54,474 nt of DNA, from the NCBI GenBank assembly GCA_963643505.1, contig CAVIKF010000011.1, forward strand, positions 1 to 54,474. The letters run 5' to 3'. Positions 10,801-18,447 of this stretch are shown here, in pieces. The notes beneath the pieces are model-generated. The model saw only the letters and a program-made list of their open reading frames with translations. It was not told where the DNA came from and searched no databases. The translations under genes were made by a program, and so were the position numbers. This DNA comes from CAVEFW01 sp963643505 (lineage in GTDB: Bacteria; Actinomycetota; Coriobacteriia; Coriobacteriales; Eggerthellaceae). Position 1 is the stretch's first letter. Each line of letters starts with the position of its first letter.

Positions 10801-12273
10801 GCGCGAAGGCGTAAACGTGAAATTTTCCGGTGTCTCTGGGTTGTTTCCTGTTGCTCCAAGATATAGCGAAACGTTGAACGAACAGGATGGTGATATTTGA
10901 AAAAAGACGGGAACGTATAAAAACGTGCATTGCCATGTCCACGTAGCGGAAGCTTGAGCGACAAAGACTGCCGACAAGGCTCCGGTCCAGGCCATTGTTT
11001 CATAATCAATCTTCATCATTCCGAAAGCCTGCAGTTTCACGCCGGCAGTGAAATTTGTCGTCAATCTGTGCGACAACAGTTTTGTCTTATCTGTGTTGGG
11101 AATCGTACTTTGCTTCTTATATTTCTCGTGTTTCTTGAGTGTGTTTTTCCATTTGTCTTGCATCTGCTGCATGAAGCTTTTGGTTGGATATTTCTTCCAT
11201 TCTGTTTCAGGTAATATGTGGCCAGTATCGTCTTTGCCTACCAAATCAGAATAGCCATAGCCCATAATCAAAAAGCCTGCTGGCGAAATTTGGAAAATAA
11301 AGGGGCAGGTTGGTTGCCAAACGCTGAAATTCATGTTGCGCAGTGGCGGTATGTACTTGTCTGGTAATTTAAAAAGCTTGACCGAGTGGTCATTTGCTGA
11401 AGGAACAACTACCTTGCTGAGTTTCTTCGGCTCTTTGATAGGGGCTTCTTTTGCTGTGATGTTGACGGTTGTTTCAAACTGTTGCTGAGAGCCATCTTGC
11501 CCGAAGATGACTTTTGGCGTGATTGAATCATTAATGCACGTGTCTTTAGTTGAATTCAAGAACTCTTGGCTAATTTCAACCGTTGTGACATTGCCTTCCT
11601 TCTTTAGGATTTTGAATGATTCGATTTGCTTTTCTTTTCCGTCTTTTGCAAATATTAGATTAGCTGTTGGGTTTTGAGATGCATCGGGCATCCAAAGTTC
11701 ACCCTTGATAGTGTGAATTTCTGTATTGACATCGGATTTAGTGAATTGGGGCTTCGAGTATTGAACGTCCCAATCGTTAAATGTCAGTGATCGGAAATAG
11801 GGTTTGTTGTCAAGCGGGCGAGTTGGAGCGATAAATGCACTGTGGCCGCAAATTCTTGCAAGAGGGATGTTGACTTCGCGATATCCATCTTTTTGAACGT
11901 TGATTGACCCGTTGAACGATGGGTATTCGTTGCTGTTGTCTGGGTCATCTTCAGCTAAGTCCTTTATTTCTAAAACGATTTTCCCTTCAGCATCGGAAGT
12001 GCCGGTGACACTCTTGCTGTTAAAACGGGAAGTGATTGTAACTTGTGCATTTGGTACAACGGTTGGTTTATTCGGGTCAGTCATGTCGTAGACGACGACA
12101 CCGAGCTGTGTTGACCCCACCAGGATAATTTTGGTTTCTGGGGTTGAAGAGTTGGCCCAGGCGGGGGTTGCGTAGAAGAAATCACCGCCCATGCAATCAA
12201 GTGCGAGTCCGGCTGCAAAAGCCATCGAGCCAGTTAAGAAGCCTCTTCTGCTGACAACGTTTAAGTCATTCAT
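7852..12273 (-). CDS. Very large Tat-exported surface protein of unknown function
   Basis: A 1473-aa protein. The frame opens at 12312, but ATG 12273 has AAGGAGC 6 bases upstream and starts directly before a Tat signal (SRRGFLTGSMAFAAGLALD). Residues ~45-140 resemble a carboxypeptidase-regulatory/Ig-like fold (VVVYDMTDPNKPTVVPNAQV). Residues ~420-560 are rich in aromatic and hydrophobic beta strands, with predicted secreted beta-structure. Residues ~750-1180 have repeated beta-propeller-like strands. Around 1230-1350 a CARDB-like module is suggested (FSVTLRNDGNVVAQSCTAYLVD). The end is TPDTGDHSKG, a hydrophobic helix and SLRRS, a sortase-type anchor with a non-canonical motif. Function is unknown and the domain assignments are tentative. 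It is AT-richer than its neighbours. The stop lies 145 bp before the amidohydrolase start, so co-transcription is possible. Confidence 0.75.
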   Translation of the reverse strand: MNDLNVVSRRGFLTGSMAFAAGLALDCMGGDFFYATPAWANSSTPETKIILVGSTQLGVVVYDMTDPNKPTVVPNAQVTITSRFNSKSVTGTSDAEGKIVLEIKDLAEDDPDNSNEYPSFNGSINVQKDGYREVNIPLARICGHSAFIAPTRPLDNKPYFRSLTFNDWDVQYSKPQFTKSDVNTEIHTIKGELWMPDASQNPTANLIFAKDGKEKQIESFKILKKEGNVTTVEISQEFLNSTKDTCINDSITPKVIFGQDGSQQQFETTVNITAKEAPIKEPKKLSKVVVPSANDHSVKLFKLPDKYIPPLRNMNFSVWQPTCPFIFQISPAGFLIMGYGYSDLVGKDDTGHILPETEWKKYPTKSFMQQMQDKWKNTLKKHEKYKKQSTIPNTDKTKLLSHRLTTNFTAGVKLQAFGMMKIDYETMAWTGALSAVFVAQASATWTWQCTFLYVPVFFQISPSCSFNVSLYLGATGNNPETPENFTFTPSRTFGFGINISIAVTAGIGIEGFVSFSCTGSAYVSAFLNYLPNPDAESPRVIAGYGVSVYLTIQLFLIKFSFTAWELDEPQAFDSSKETSRLSSANNENESPEALNSRLSNELKGKLGLSANDSSIEVGSGEMPSFEELEKNAVIVTAAEMLNSQEFEMTKDFSGVSPVIISFDSPETLPNSTDVFNVDSPFADIIIEPNQELANAADDNYLPTYTYTGQAANSDSISNADIDVEGLSTHVLGGINPSFDNLMFKDVTSNPKMKAIHRTEWSGFFRSHFKPYVFRLATVKIDDQHVRTRIVYHCFNEKVWSAPHVIEFDPGFDGIQRNDLYDVDFDVCRLSSSHGRLNNRKYVFLIVTHTTRPDGDNTEFYNGIQAKFASLVALYETGDENCPLKVDPEMTSKLCHAEDDGTLISPAIVAWSGEEDYSDDLEACVFASLSYSKIDRKQGLSETTTRCVWFGRYEVQDDGSIKFKITPSQKPINGFQSVLSGIQRMEYTQKHNGCSRVRTTCSFSCDDGKLRVVKHNAQYVDGLASSRTFFGFGSEDPITFDMDGKNIEKIYYYGKLSDTQYRLLATVKQKNSDGENTSVLYSIDVNSTYYDGTRFTSNQIGEMSGCASDLTHDAKFTYMFYSENIDGKTGQEYDVDEETGEPKVKGDIKQNRYYIKAIARIGDGSSVLFTRPFIFAELEHAADSLVASHVTPSYIGFLVNDITDMSKSISNIYDVRVPFVTCITPTALECADPFCFPGDSATFSVTLRNDGNVVAQSCTAYLVDASTGERVDSKELTFTKSQQTNTEELDDSATKYDTSSWENNSELFNNPLVANEGNDVLVPGDTGTYNVDLKIPDAWSKEKIVRVEIDDIKYIYPSAWFGSNNENSDSDVQTYSIPESDLPTDTITLASSINVDANGTSGEVIERGKDDSDKDNGSRVDDHSKNNTPDTGDHSKGDIVTAALGAAAAGFAAYSLRRSMIEQEENRKEVEAKE

Positions 12274-12520
12274 GGTTGCTCCTTGAGTTAGGGCGGCAAA
12301 AGCGAAACGCAATTAATGTAATTCTACCTCCATTAGCGCACTTTAGTTTGAATTAAATTTCGCATATTCGTCAGTGATATCCGATGGGCTTTATTAATAA
12401 CACCATTTTCAAATGCAACGAAAACAACATTGACGTCCATTTCCACCTTGTGGGTCTTGCCTGAGGCGGTGTTGTTCGAAGGCAACGTTATCAGCGGTGA
12501 GCTCAGCGCCTGAGGTTGCG

Positions 12521-12557
12521 GATAAAAACCAGGCGCGAGCATGCCGTCGCGCCTGGT
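12521..12557 (-). terminator. Intrinsic terminator of the sensor-MscS gene
   Basis: An 11-bp perfect stem (ACCAGGCGCGA / TCGCGCCTGGT, loop 8) is followed on the minus strand by a T run (GGTTTTTATC). It lies 125 bp beyond the stop at 12682. Confidence 0.8.
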
Positions 12558-12629
12558 CGAGAAAAACATGGTATGCGGCGACAAGACATGGGGGAGTGTC
12601 CCTTTGCCTGACGCACATTCTTTGGTTGC

Positions 12630-12680
12630 CGCACGCCCCGTCGGCACCACGCGCTCCTTGCCGTCGCACGCCCCGTCGGC
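12630..12680. repeat. 16-bp direct repeat at the end of the MscS-type gene
   Basis: CGCACGCCCCGTCGGC occurs at 12630-12645 and again at 12665-12680, directly after the stop codon at 12682 on the minus strand. Function is unknown. It could be a slipped duplication. Confidence 0.7.
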
Positions 12681-12681
12681 T

Positions 12682-15600
12682 TTACTCCTCTTCGCCTTCC
12701 TTGATGTCTCTGGAGGCCTCACGCTGTTCCTCGTAGAAACGGGCGGCATCCAACTTTTCGGATAAGGTGGCGGTTCTCTTTTCCGTGGGTTGGTTCACCA
12801 CAACCTGCGGGAACGGAATGCCGATGTCATGCTTGTCGAAGAGCAGTTTGATGGCACGGTTCAGGTCACGCTCCACCTGGGCGCGGTTCTTTTCAGCGCA
12901 TTGGACCATGATGCGGATATTCACACTGTTGTCGCCAAGCGAAACAACGCCCTTGTAGACAGGTTCACCGATAATGTCGGGGATCTGCTTTTTGATGTTG
13001 GGAAGCTCATTGGCAAGAATGTCTTCCACGCGCTCGAGGGATTCGTTGTACTCGATACCCACATCGACCCAAGTGTAGGAGGTTTGCTTGGTCATGTTCA
13101 CCACATCGGTTACGTTGCTGTTGCGCAACACCTTGATATTTTGCGAGCCGTCCATAACCTTGGTGGTGCGGATGCCGATTTCGATAACCGTACCTCGCCA
13201 GTTGCCCACCGTGATGATGTCACCTACGCGGAAGGCACCCTCGAAGATGAGGAACAGGCCGGAAAGAATGTCGGAGACCAGATCCTTGGCGCCCAAAGAT
13301 ATGGCAATGGAAAGGATACCGGCAGATGCCAAAAGCGTGGTAGTGTCAACGCCCAGCAATGCTAAACAGTAGTACACCATCCCGATGATGGTTGCGTACT
13401 TCACAAAACTGCCCAGCAAGCGGCAAACCGTCTCGCCTCGGGAATCGAGTGTCTCGGCAAGCAAAAGCAGCAGCTTCTTGACAACCGTGGCAACTGTCAT
13501 GGCGACGCAGGCGAACATGATGCTTGCGGTGATGGCGAAGATGTTCAGCCCACGCTCCCACTCGCCGCCAAGGATGTACGAGAACAACGAGTTGTTGCCG
13601 AAGATGCTGTCGCGGAAAACGACCGCGATGAACACCACCAGCACCGAGAAGCCCACGAGGACTTTCATCACCGCTCCCGTTTTCTGCTCGGGCGACTTGC
13701 CATCCCAATCAAACGAGCCGAACAGGTTGCGGCTGGCGATCGACTCGGTACGAACCGAGCGGCCGGTAGGCAGGGTTACGTCGAAGTGGCGCTCATCGAG
13801 CTTATCGCTATCAGCTGCCACCTCACTCTTCTCGAATGGGTCGCGTTTACGTTCGAATGCGAGGATTACGAATATCAGCACTTGGCAGATGAAGGTCACA
13901 ACCGCAGTGGCCAACATTAACGGGCCACGTTCGGCCATGAGCTCGCCCTCGTCGCCGGCAACGTAAAGGATGTAGTCGCCCTGCTCTGCCGAAGCAGCAT
14001 AGTACGTCTCGCCACCGATGGTGAGGTAGTCGTTGAAGCCGTCCTTGATCTGGGTTTCGGTCATATCGCAATCGGTGGCCTTCTTGCCGATCATCTTGCT
14101 GTTGGGGTAGTAAGCGATGGTGCCGTCGTTCTTGTTGATGGCGAAGGCGAATCCGTTCGCTCCTACCTTCACCCCGTCGAGTACCTTGTCTATTTGCACG
14201 CTATCGAGTAAATCGGCCAAACGGCTGGGACGCACATTGATTTGAACAAAGCCGTTGGGGTTGCCTTCCGAATCTTTCAGGGAAACACCGATGTATTGGC
14301 GCAATTCGCCCGATATCTCGTCGATGCGCGCATCTTGCACCACATGGTCAACGCCCTGCAGCAAGCGGCGGAACTCATACGATGCATCGTTCGGGTTAGT
14401 GGAGAGCGTATAGCTGGAGTACGTGGAGTTGGTAACCGACATATTGCCCTGCTCGTCGAAAACATCGACGTACTGAACCTGAAGCACATCGGCTAAGCGT
14501 TGCAGGTCAGCCTTGTTCGCCAACTGAGGGTTTTGATCGAGCACATAAGCGGCAACCTTTGCCTTGCTCAGGTAGCGCTCGGAATATTGGGCACGCAGGG
14601 AATCGGCGCGGTCATCTGCTTGCTGGATAGTGGCGGAAAGGTCGTCCACGCGGCTGTTGTTCACCACTGACTGACTGGAAAGGGCAAAGAGCGTTTGCAT
14701 ATAGAAGGCGATGACCAGAATGGCCACGAATCCTACCAGCGAAAGCACGGCCCCCTTCTTCGCGATTGCCTTGTTCATGCGATGGTTGCGACCTACGTTG
14801 ACAAACTCTTCGTCTTCGCCTTTGGGCTTGCGCCGACGCTCGTTGTCGTGCAGAACGCACATGCCGTACAGGACCACCATGGCGGTTACCACGAAGAACG
14901 CGAACAGGATAACGCCCGTGGTCACGCTGCGGGCAGAGGATATGTCGCTTTCAGGGACGGCGGCAACATAGTAGGTATCGTTCACCTCCGTGACGTTGCA
15001 GTACATCTTGGTGCCGCCCAGCTTGATCCAGCAGTAGTTGCCATTCTCCAGCTCGCTCGCGCTCAAGCCCTTTTCAAGCGCATCGGTGCCGATCAATGCA
15101 GCATTGGGGTGATACTGAATGGTGTGGTCTTTGGCGGAGATGGCGAAAAGGTAGCCGGACTGACCGATGGTGATGTTTTTCAGCACGGCCTCGGTAGATC
15201 CGGAGTCCTGGATAAGCTGGTCAAGCTCGTCGGGCGATTGCTCGATCACCACCATGGCGCTGTCATCGATCTTCGCGGAGTAATAGCGCTTATGCCAGTT
15301 CTGCTCAGGCGAATCGACCTCCACGACATCAGAAACAGCATCAGAGGCCTTGCCATCAGCGAACACGCTGCGCAGGGGGGCGAATTGCGTAGACGAGAAA
15401 TCTGCCTTGGTGTCGGCGGCCTTGGCGATGATAGACCCATCAACGGACACCACCATGATGTTGTCAACGTCGAGCAGGCTACGGTACTCCTGCATCTTGG
15501 AATCGGTTGCCTTGTAGCCGGTGTTGTTATTCGCCATGAAGGCGACGCTTTCGGCCTTTGACTGGTAGATGGCATCGAAGTTCTTGGTGTTCTGCTCGGT

Positions 15601-15780
15601 CTCATCCTGCGCTTCAGCAAGGAGGCTTGGCAGGGCTTCGGCCTCTTCCTGCATTTCCTGGGCGTAGTTTTGCAGGGAGAGGTCGGTCTGTTTCACGGAT
15701 ACCCACGTGCCCATGGCGATCATGCCAACGACTACGATTCCAATCAGTATGACAAGTTTGAGTTTCAATCTTTTAGACAT
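12682..15780 (-). CDS. MscS-family channel fused to two extracytoplasmic dCache-like sensor modules
   Basis: A 1032-aa membrane protein. Order: a TM helix (~8-27), an extracytoplasmic alpha/beta sensor (~30-285) with the dCache-type pattern (GQSGYLFAISAKDHTIQYHPN), a TM (~287-312), a charged linker, a TM (~342-365), a second sensor of the same type (~370-630, GANGFAFAINKNDGTIAYYPN), a TM (~635-655), then several TM helices. It ends in an MscS pore helix and beta domain (SAGILSIAISLGAKDLVSDILSGL, then FRVGDIITVGNWRGTV) and the C-terminal alpha/beta cage. MscS proteins release small solutes upon membrane tension. Two Cache modules suggest gating or tuning by an external ligand, which is inference. 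AAGGGG lies 9 bases before the ATG. It stands alone with its own terminator. Typical MscS is ~290 aa. Confidence 0.85.
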   Translation of the reverse strand: MSKRLKLKLVILIGIVVVGMIAMGTWVSVKQTDLSLQNYAQEMQEEAEALPSLLAEAQDETEQNTKNFDAIYQSKAESVAFMANNNTGYKATDSKMQEYRSLLDVDNIMVVSVDGSIIAKAADTKADFSSTQFAPLRSVFADGKASDAVSDVVEVDSPEQNWHKRYYSAKIDDSAMVVIEQSPDELDQLIQDSGSTEAVLKNITIGQSGYLFAISAKDHTIQYHPNAALIGTDALEKGLSASELENGNYCWIKLGGTKMYCNVTEVNDTYYVAAVPESDISSARSVTTGVILFAFFVVTAMVVLYGMCVLHDNERRRKPKGEDEEFVNVGRNHRMNKAIAKKGAVLSLVGFVAILVIAFYMQTLFALSSQSVVNNSRVDDLSATIQQADDRADSLRAQYSERYLSKAKVAAYVLDQNPQLANKADLQRLADVLQVQYVDVFDEQGNMSVTNSTYSSYTLSTNPNDASYEFRRLLQGVDHVVQDARIDEISGELRQYIGVSLKDSEGNPNGFVQINVRPSRLADLLDSVQIDKVLDGVKVGANGFAFAINKNDGTIAYYPNSKMIGKKATDCDMTETQIKDGFNDYLTIGGETYYAASAEQGDYILYVAGDEGELMAERGPLMLATAVVTFICQVLIFVILAFERKRDPFEKSEVAADSDKLDERHFDVTLPTGRSVRTESIASRNLFGSFDWDGKSPEQKTGAVMKVLVGFSVLVVFIAVVFRDSIFGNNSLFSYILGGEWERGLNIFAITASIMFACVAMTVATVVKKLLLLLAETLDSRGETVCRLLGSFVKYATIIGMVYYCLALLGVDTTTLLASAGILSIAISLGAKDLVSDILSGLFLIFEGAFRVGDIITVGNWRGTVIEIGIRTTKVMDGSQNIKVLRNSNVTDVVNMTKQTSYTWVDVGIEYNESLERVEDILANELPNIKKQIPDIIGEPVYKGVVSLGDNSVNIRIMVQCAEKNRAQVERDLNRAIKLLFDKHDIGIPFPQVVVNQPTEKRTATLSEKLDAARFYEEQREASRDIKEGEEE

Positions 15781-15951
15781 GTTCGCTACCCCTTAATCCC
15801 ATTTGCCCGTAAGTTGGGTGATAGTGCCATCGTCTCATTGCATGGCTAGTATTGTTTGCAACGGGACATGATAAGCGTTTTCGACTTTGGGGACAAAATC
15901 GCACCATAGGTCAATCGGATGCAGCGGCTCCGGCTTCCCTCTGGTCTCGTT

Positions 15952-15982
15952 TTGCCTTCTAGACCCCAGAATCGAATATAAT
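15952..15982 (+). promoter_or_regulatory. Possible sigma-70-type promoter for the gene at 16145
   Basis: TTGCCT at 15952-15957 and a perfect TATAAT at 15977-15982, with a spacer of 19 bp (longer than ideal). It would give a leader of about 155 bases containing the 14-bp repeats. Confidence 0.4.
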
Positions 15983-16089
15983 CATCAAATGCGTTCAACT
16001 ATTTGCGTTGGCTTTGCGCATGGAGGGCGCATGATTTGGTCGCCCGTGTCGGGAGTCCTTTAACCGACGTGAAGAAGAGAGATTTATAA

Positions 16090-16131
16090 GGCTGGATCGC
16101 GAAGGCTGGACTGCGAAGGTTGGATCGCGAA
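16090..16131 (+). repeat. Three tandem 14-bp repeats in the leader of the gene at 16145
   Basis: Three units of GGCTGGATCGCGAA, the second and third with one or two changes, end 13 bases before the start codon where a ribosome binding site would be expected. Changes in copy number would alter the leader. Confidence 0.75.
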
Positions 16132-16144
16132 TAAAAGTACGAGC

Positions 16145-18379
16145 ATGAGTAGAATCAAAAGCGGAATTTTGACCAGGGAAAAGGAACCCATACCAGCATC
16201 GAGCAAGCTCCTTTTGCTGGCTTTTGCCATTTTCGCTTCCTGTTCGTTTGTTGTTTATAAAGCACTAAGCTGCTATAGCGATTCCGTATACGTCGATTCG
16301 GGCTGCTCCATCCTTGTCGCCATGAAAAATGCCTGCAAGACCCTTCTTGGCCAGGAAAGTTCATGGCTGGTTGCCGCTGTGGTGTTTGGTCTGGTTGTTT
16401 TACTGCTCGGCTATGTTTACCTTTGCAATAAAACCAAGGCAAATACCCGTATCTTTAAATACCGTTACGTAATTGCCTTTGCCGTTTTAGCCGTGTGCGT
16501 GCTTTTTGAGCTATCTGGATCATCGATTGGCCAATGGGCATCGTCTCTTCCCGGCGCGGAAAACGACGGCTTGATTTTCGGACGTCCACGAGGCTGCAGG
16601 ACGGATGAATACGCGTTGTTCACAGGGATGTCCTTTGCCCAATATTACGACCCACAGGGCTCTTGGCCTTACTTTGGCGAAGTAATGCGGGCAACCACAA
16701 CCGATATGTTCATGATTTACGGGCAGCCTGTGCTCGACCCGTCTATTCTCCTTCGTCCATTTCAGATAGGTTTTCTTGTTTTCGGCCTTTCGCGTGGGAT
16801 TTCGTTTTTCTGGTCTGCGCGCCTGATTGCGTTGTTTATGGCTTCATTTGAACTCGGAAGAGTCATCACCAAAGACAAGCGAGGGCTCTCGCTTGCTTAT
16901 GCGGCGCTTGTCGCGCTTGCTCCTACGGTGTCGTGGTGGTTCTCGATCAACAGCTTGGTCGAAATGATTATCTGCTTAAGTGTTATTGCGGTTTGCTTCA
17001 GTCGCTATGTCCTGGAAGAGAGCAAAAGAAAGCGCATTTTGCTGATAGTCTTATGCGCTTACGCTTGCCTGGTGTTTATCTTTAGCATCTATCCTGCATG
17101 GCAAGTTCCTCTCGCCTATGTCTTGCTTGCGATCGTCGTTGCCATAGCTATTCAGAATCGGAGCGGACTTCGAGTTGCCCTTAAGGCAGACAAGCTGCCG
17201 CTCGTGCTATGCGCAGTTGCGGCTATTGCTTGCGTTGCGGCGGTTGCGGTCCATTCCTTCGATGCGATTATTGCCGAAATGAACACCGATTATCCTGGTG
17301 ATAGGAATGATGTTGGTGGATCGTATGGGCTTTCACTGTTCAGGTATCCAATCGCGCTCTTCTTGGCTTTCGTGGCCCCCTCGGCGTCATCGGGGCTTTC
17401 GATCGGCTTGCCGGAAGTGCTCACCGCGTTTATGGACTTTTTCCCGTTGGGTGTCGTACTCGCTGCGGTTACCTATATTCGTACTAGGCGCATCGATCCT
17501 GTCTCGGTTGGCTTAATCGTCTCAATCGTGTTCCTTGGGGCTTATATCGCATTAGGTTTCCCCGAGCTTGTTGCGAAGCTCACCTTGATGGGAAAGACAA
17601 TCCCTGCGCGCGCGATTGTTGCGTTCTCTTTTGCAAATTTGCTGTTGCTGTTCAGGGAGATTTCGAAATTCGCCAGGCCTGAGAAGTTGGGCGGGTCGCG
17701 TTTCGATAGGGGTTTTGCTGTTGTTGTAGTTTGTGTTTGCGTGGTGGCTGCTGCGTGTTTGACGGCTTTGTGCTGGATGAACGATGAGAACTTCCTTGGT
17801 GGAATCAAGCTTGCCGTTGTGTTTGTCTGCCTGTTGCTTGTGTGGGTCGTCGTGGTCTTTGGCAAACAGAAGCTGTTCATAGCTGCATGCATTGCCATCG
17901 CTGTCGTTTCAGGTGGATTCGTTAATCCTGTCCAACGCGGAATCGACGTCGTAGACCAAAACCCCCTTATTACGCAAATGCGCCAAGTTGCAAAGGAAAA
18001 CCCTGGCGTTAAGTGGGTGGGCGCTCTGGATTGGATGTCTAACATTACGCTCTTTGCAGGGGTCCCATCGATCAATTCAACGAATATCTATCCAAATGAG
18101 GAGTTATGGAAGGTGCTCGACCCAAGCGGCGAATCGAAGGAAGTGTGGAACCGCTATGCTCACCTCCATTGCAAGATTGTCTCGGAAGGCATCGGGCATA
18201 GCTTTAATCTGACGCAGCTTGACTCGATTTCAATTTCTTTGACACTTGACGATCTCAAGAAACTTGACGTTGGTCTAATCGTCTCGGTTGAGCCGGTGAG
18301 TCTTCCTGAGAAGGAGATGGCGTGTTTGGAAGTCATCTCTACCTGTGGCAGTTTCGTTATCTACAAGCTGATAGGCTAA
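16145..18379 (+). CDS. Polytopic membrane protein, GT-C-like, function unknown
   Basis: A 744-aa protein with about 14 predicted membrane helices. After the third helix there is an external loop with RPRGCRTDEY. This recalls the R-x-R-x-x-R-(S/T)-D-E-(W/Y) signature of large membrane proteins found in cell-surface polysaccharide loci, where the Asp-Glu pair resembles the first-loop acidic residues of GT-C glycosyltransferases. The last ~130 residues form a soluble, probably external, domain. The start ATG has no good Shine-Dalgarno sequence, and three 14-bp tandem repeats occupy the leader. No sugar-synthesis genes are next to it. An enzymatic role as a lipid-linked-sugar glycosyltransferase is possible but unproven. 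A similar-type membrane gene is at 43394. Confidence 0.7.
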   Translation: MSRIKSGILTREKEPIPASSKLLLLAFAIFASCSFVVYKALSCYSDSVYVDSGCSILVAMKNACKTLLGQESSWLVAAVVFGLVVLLLGYVYLCNKTKANTRIFKYRYVIAFAVLAVCVLFELSGSSIGQWASSLPGAENDGLIFGRPRGCRTDEYALFTGMSFAQYYDPQGSWPYFGEVMRATTTDMFMIYGQPVLDPSILLRPFQIGFLVFGLSRGISFFWSARLIALFMASFELGRVITKDKRGLSLAYAALVALAPTVSWWFSINSLVEMIICLSVIAVCFSRYVLEESKRKRILLIVLCAYACLVFIFSIYPAWQVPLAYVLLAIVVAIAIQNRSGLRVALKADKLPLVLCAVAAIACVAAVAVHSFDAIIAEMNTDYPGDRNDVGGSYGLSLFRYPIALFLAFVAPSASSGLSIGLPEVLTAFMDFFPLGVVLAAVTYIRTRRIDPVSVGLIVSIVFLGAYIALGFPELVAKLTLMGKTIPARAIVAFSFANLLLLFREISKFARPEKLGGSRFDRGFAVVVVCVCVVAAACLTALCWMNDENFLGGIKLAVVFVCLLLVWVVVVFGKQKLFIAACIAIAVVSGGFVNPVQRGIDVVDQNPLITQMRQVAKENPGVKWVGALDWMSNITLFAGVPSINSTNIYPNEELWKVLDPSGESKEVWNRYAHLHCKIVSEGIGHSFNLTQLDSISISLTLDDLKKLDVGLIVSVEPVSLPEKEMACLEVISTCGSFVIYKLIG

Positions 18380-18447
18380 AATGCACAAGAGGTTCCAGGC
18401 ACTTCATTGCCCATATCTATTTATTGAATTAATAAGAGGGGAGAGCC

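Larger units (their letters stand above)
12274..12681. other. Intergenic region with terminator and short direct repeat
   Basis: It separates two minus-strand genes. It holds the intrinsic terminator of the MscS-type gene (12521-12557) and a 16-bp direct repeat (12630-12645, 12665-12680). The promoter of the 1473-aa protein should lie in 12300-12480. ORFs overlapping this region lack ribosome binding sites and known motifs. Confidence 0.6.
15781..16144. other. Divergent intergenic region
   Basis: It lies between divergent genes. A TATAAT at 15977-15982 with TTGCCT at 15952-15957 (spacer 19) is a possible promoter for the plus-strand gene at 16145. The three-unit repeat 16090-16131 sits in the leader. 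The minus-strand promoter for the MscS-type gene should lie at ~15790-15860, but no clear boxes were picked. Confidence 0.4.

Noticed and set aside
12333..12749. 138-aa and 86-aa minus-strand frames after the MscS-type gene
   Set aside because: They run through the terminator and direct repeat and lack start signals and motifs.
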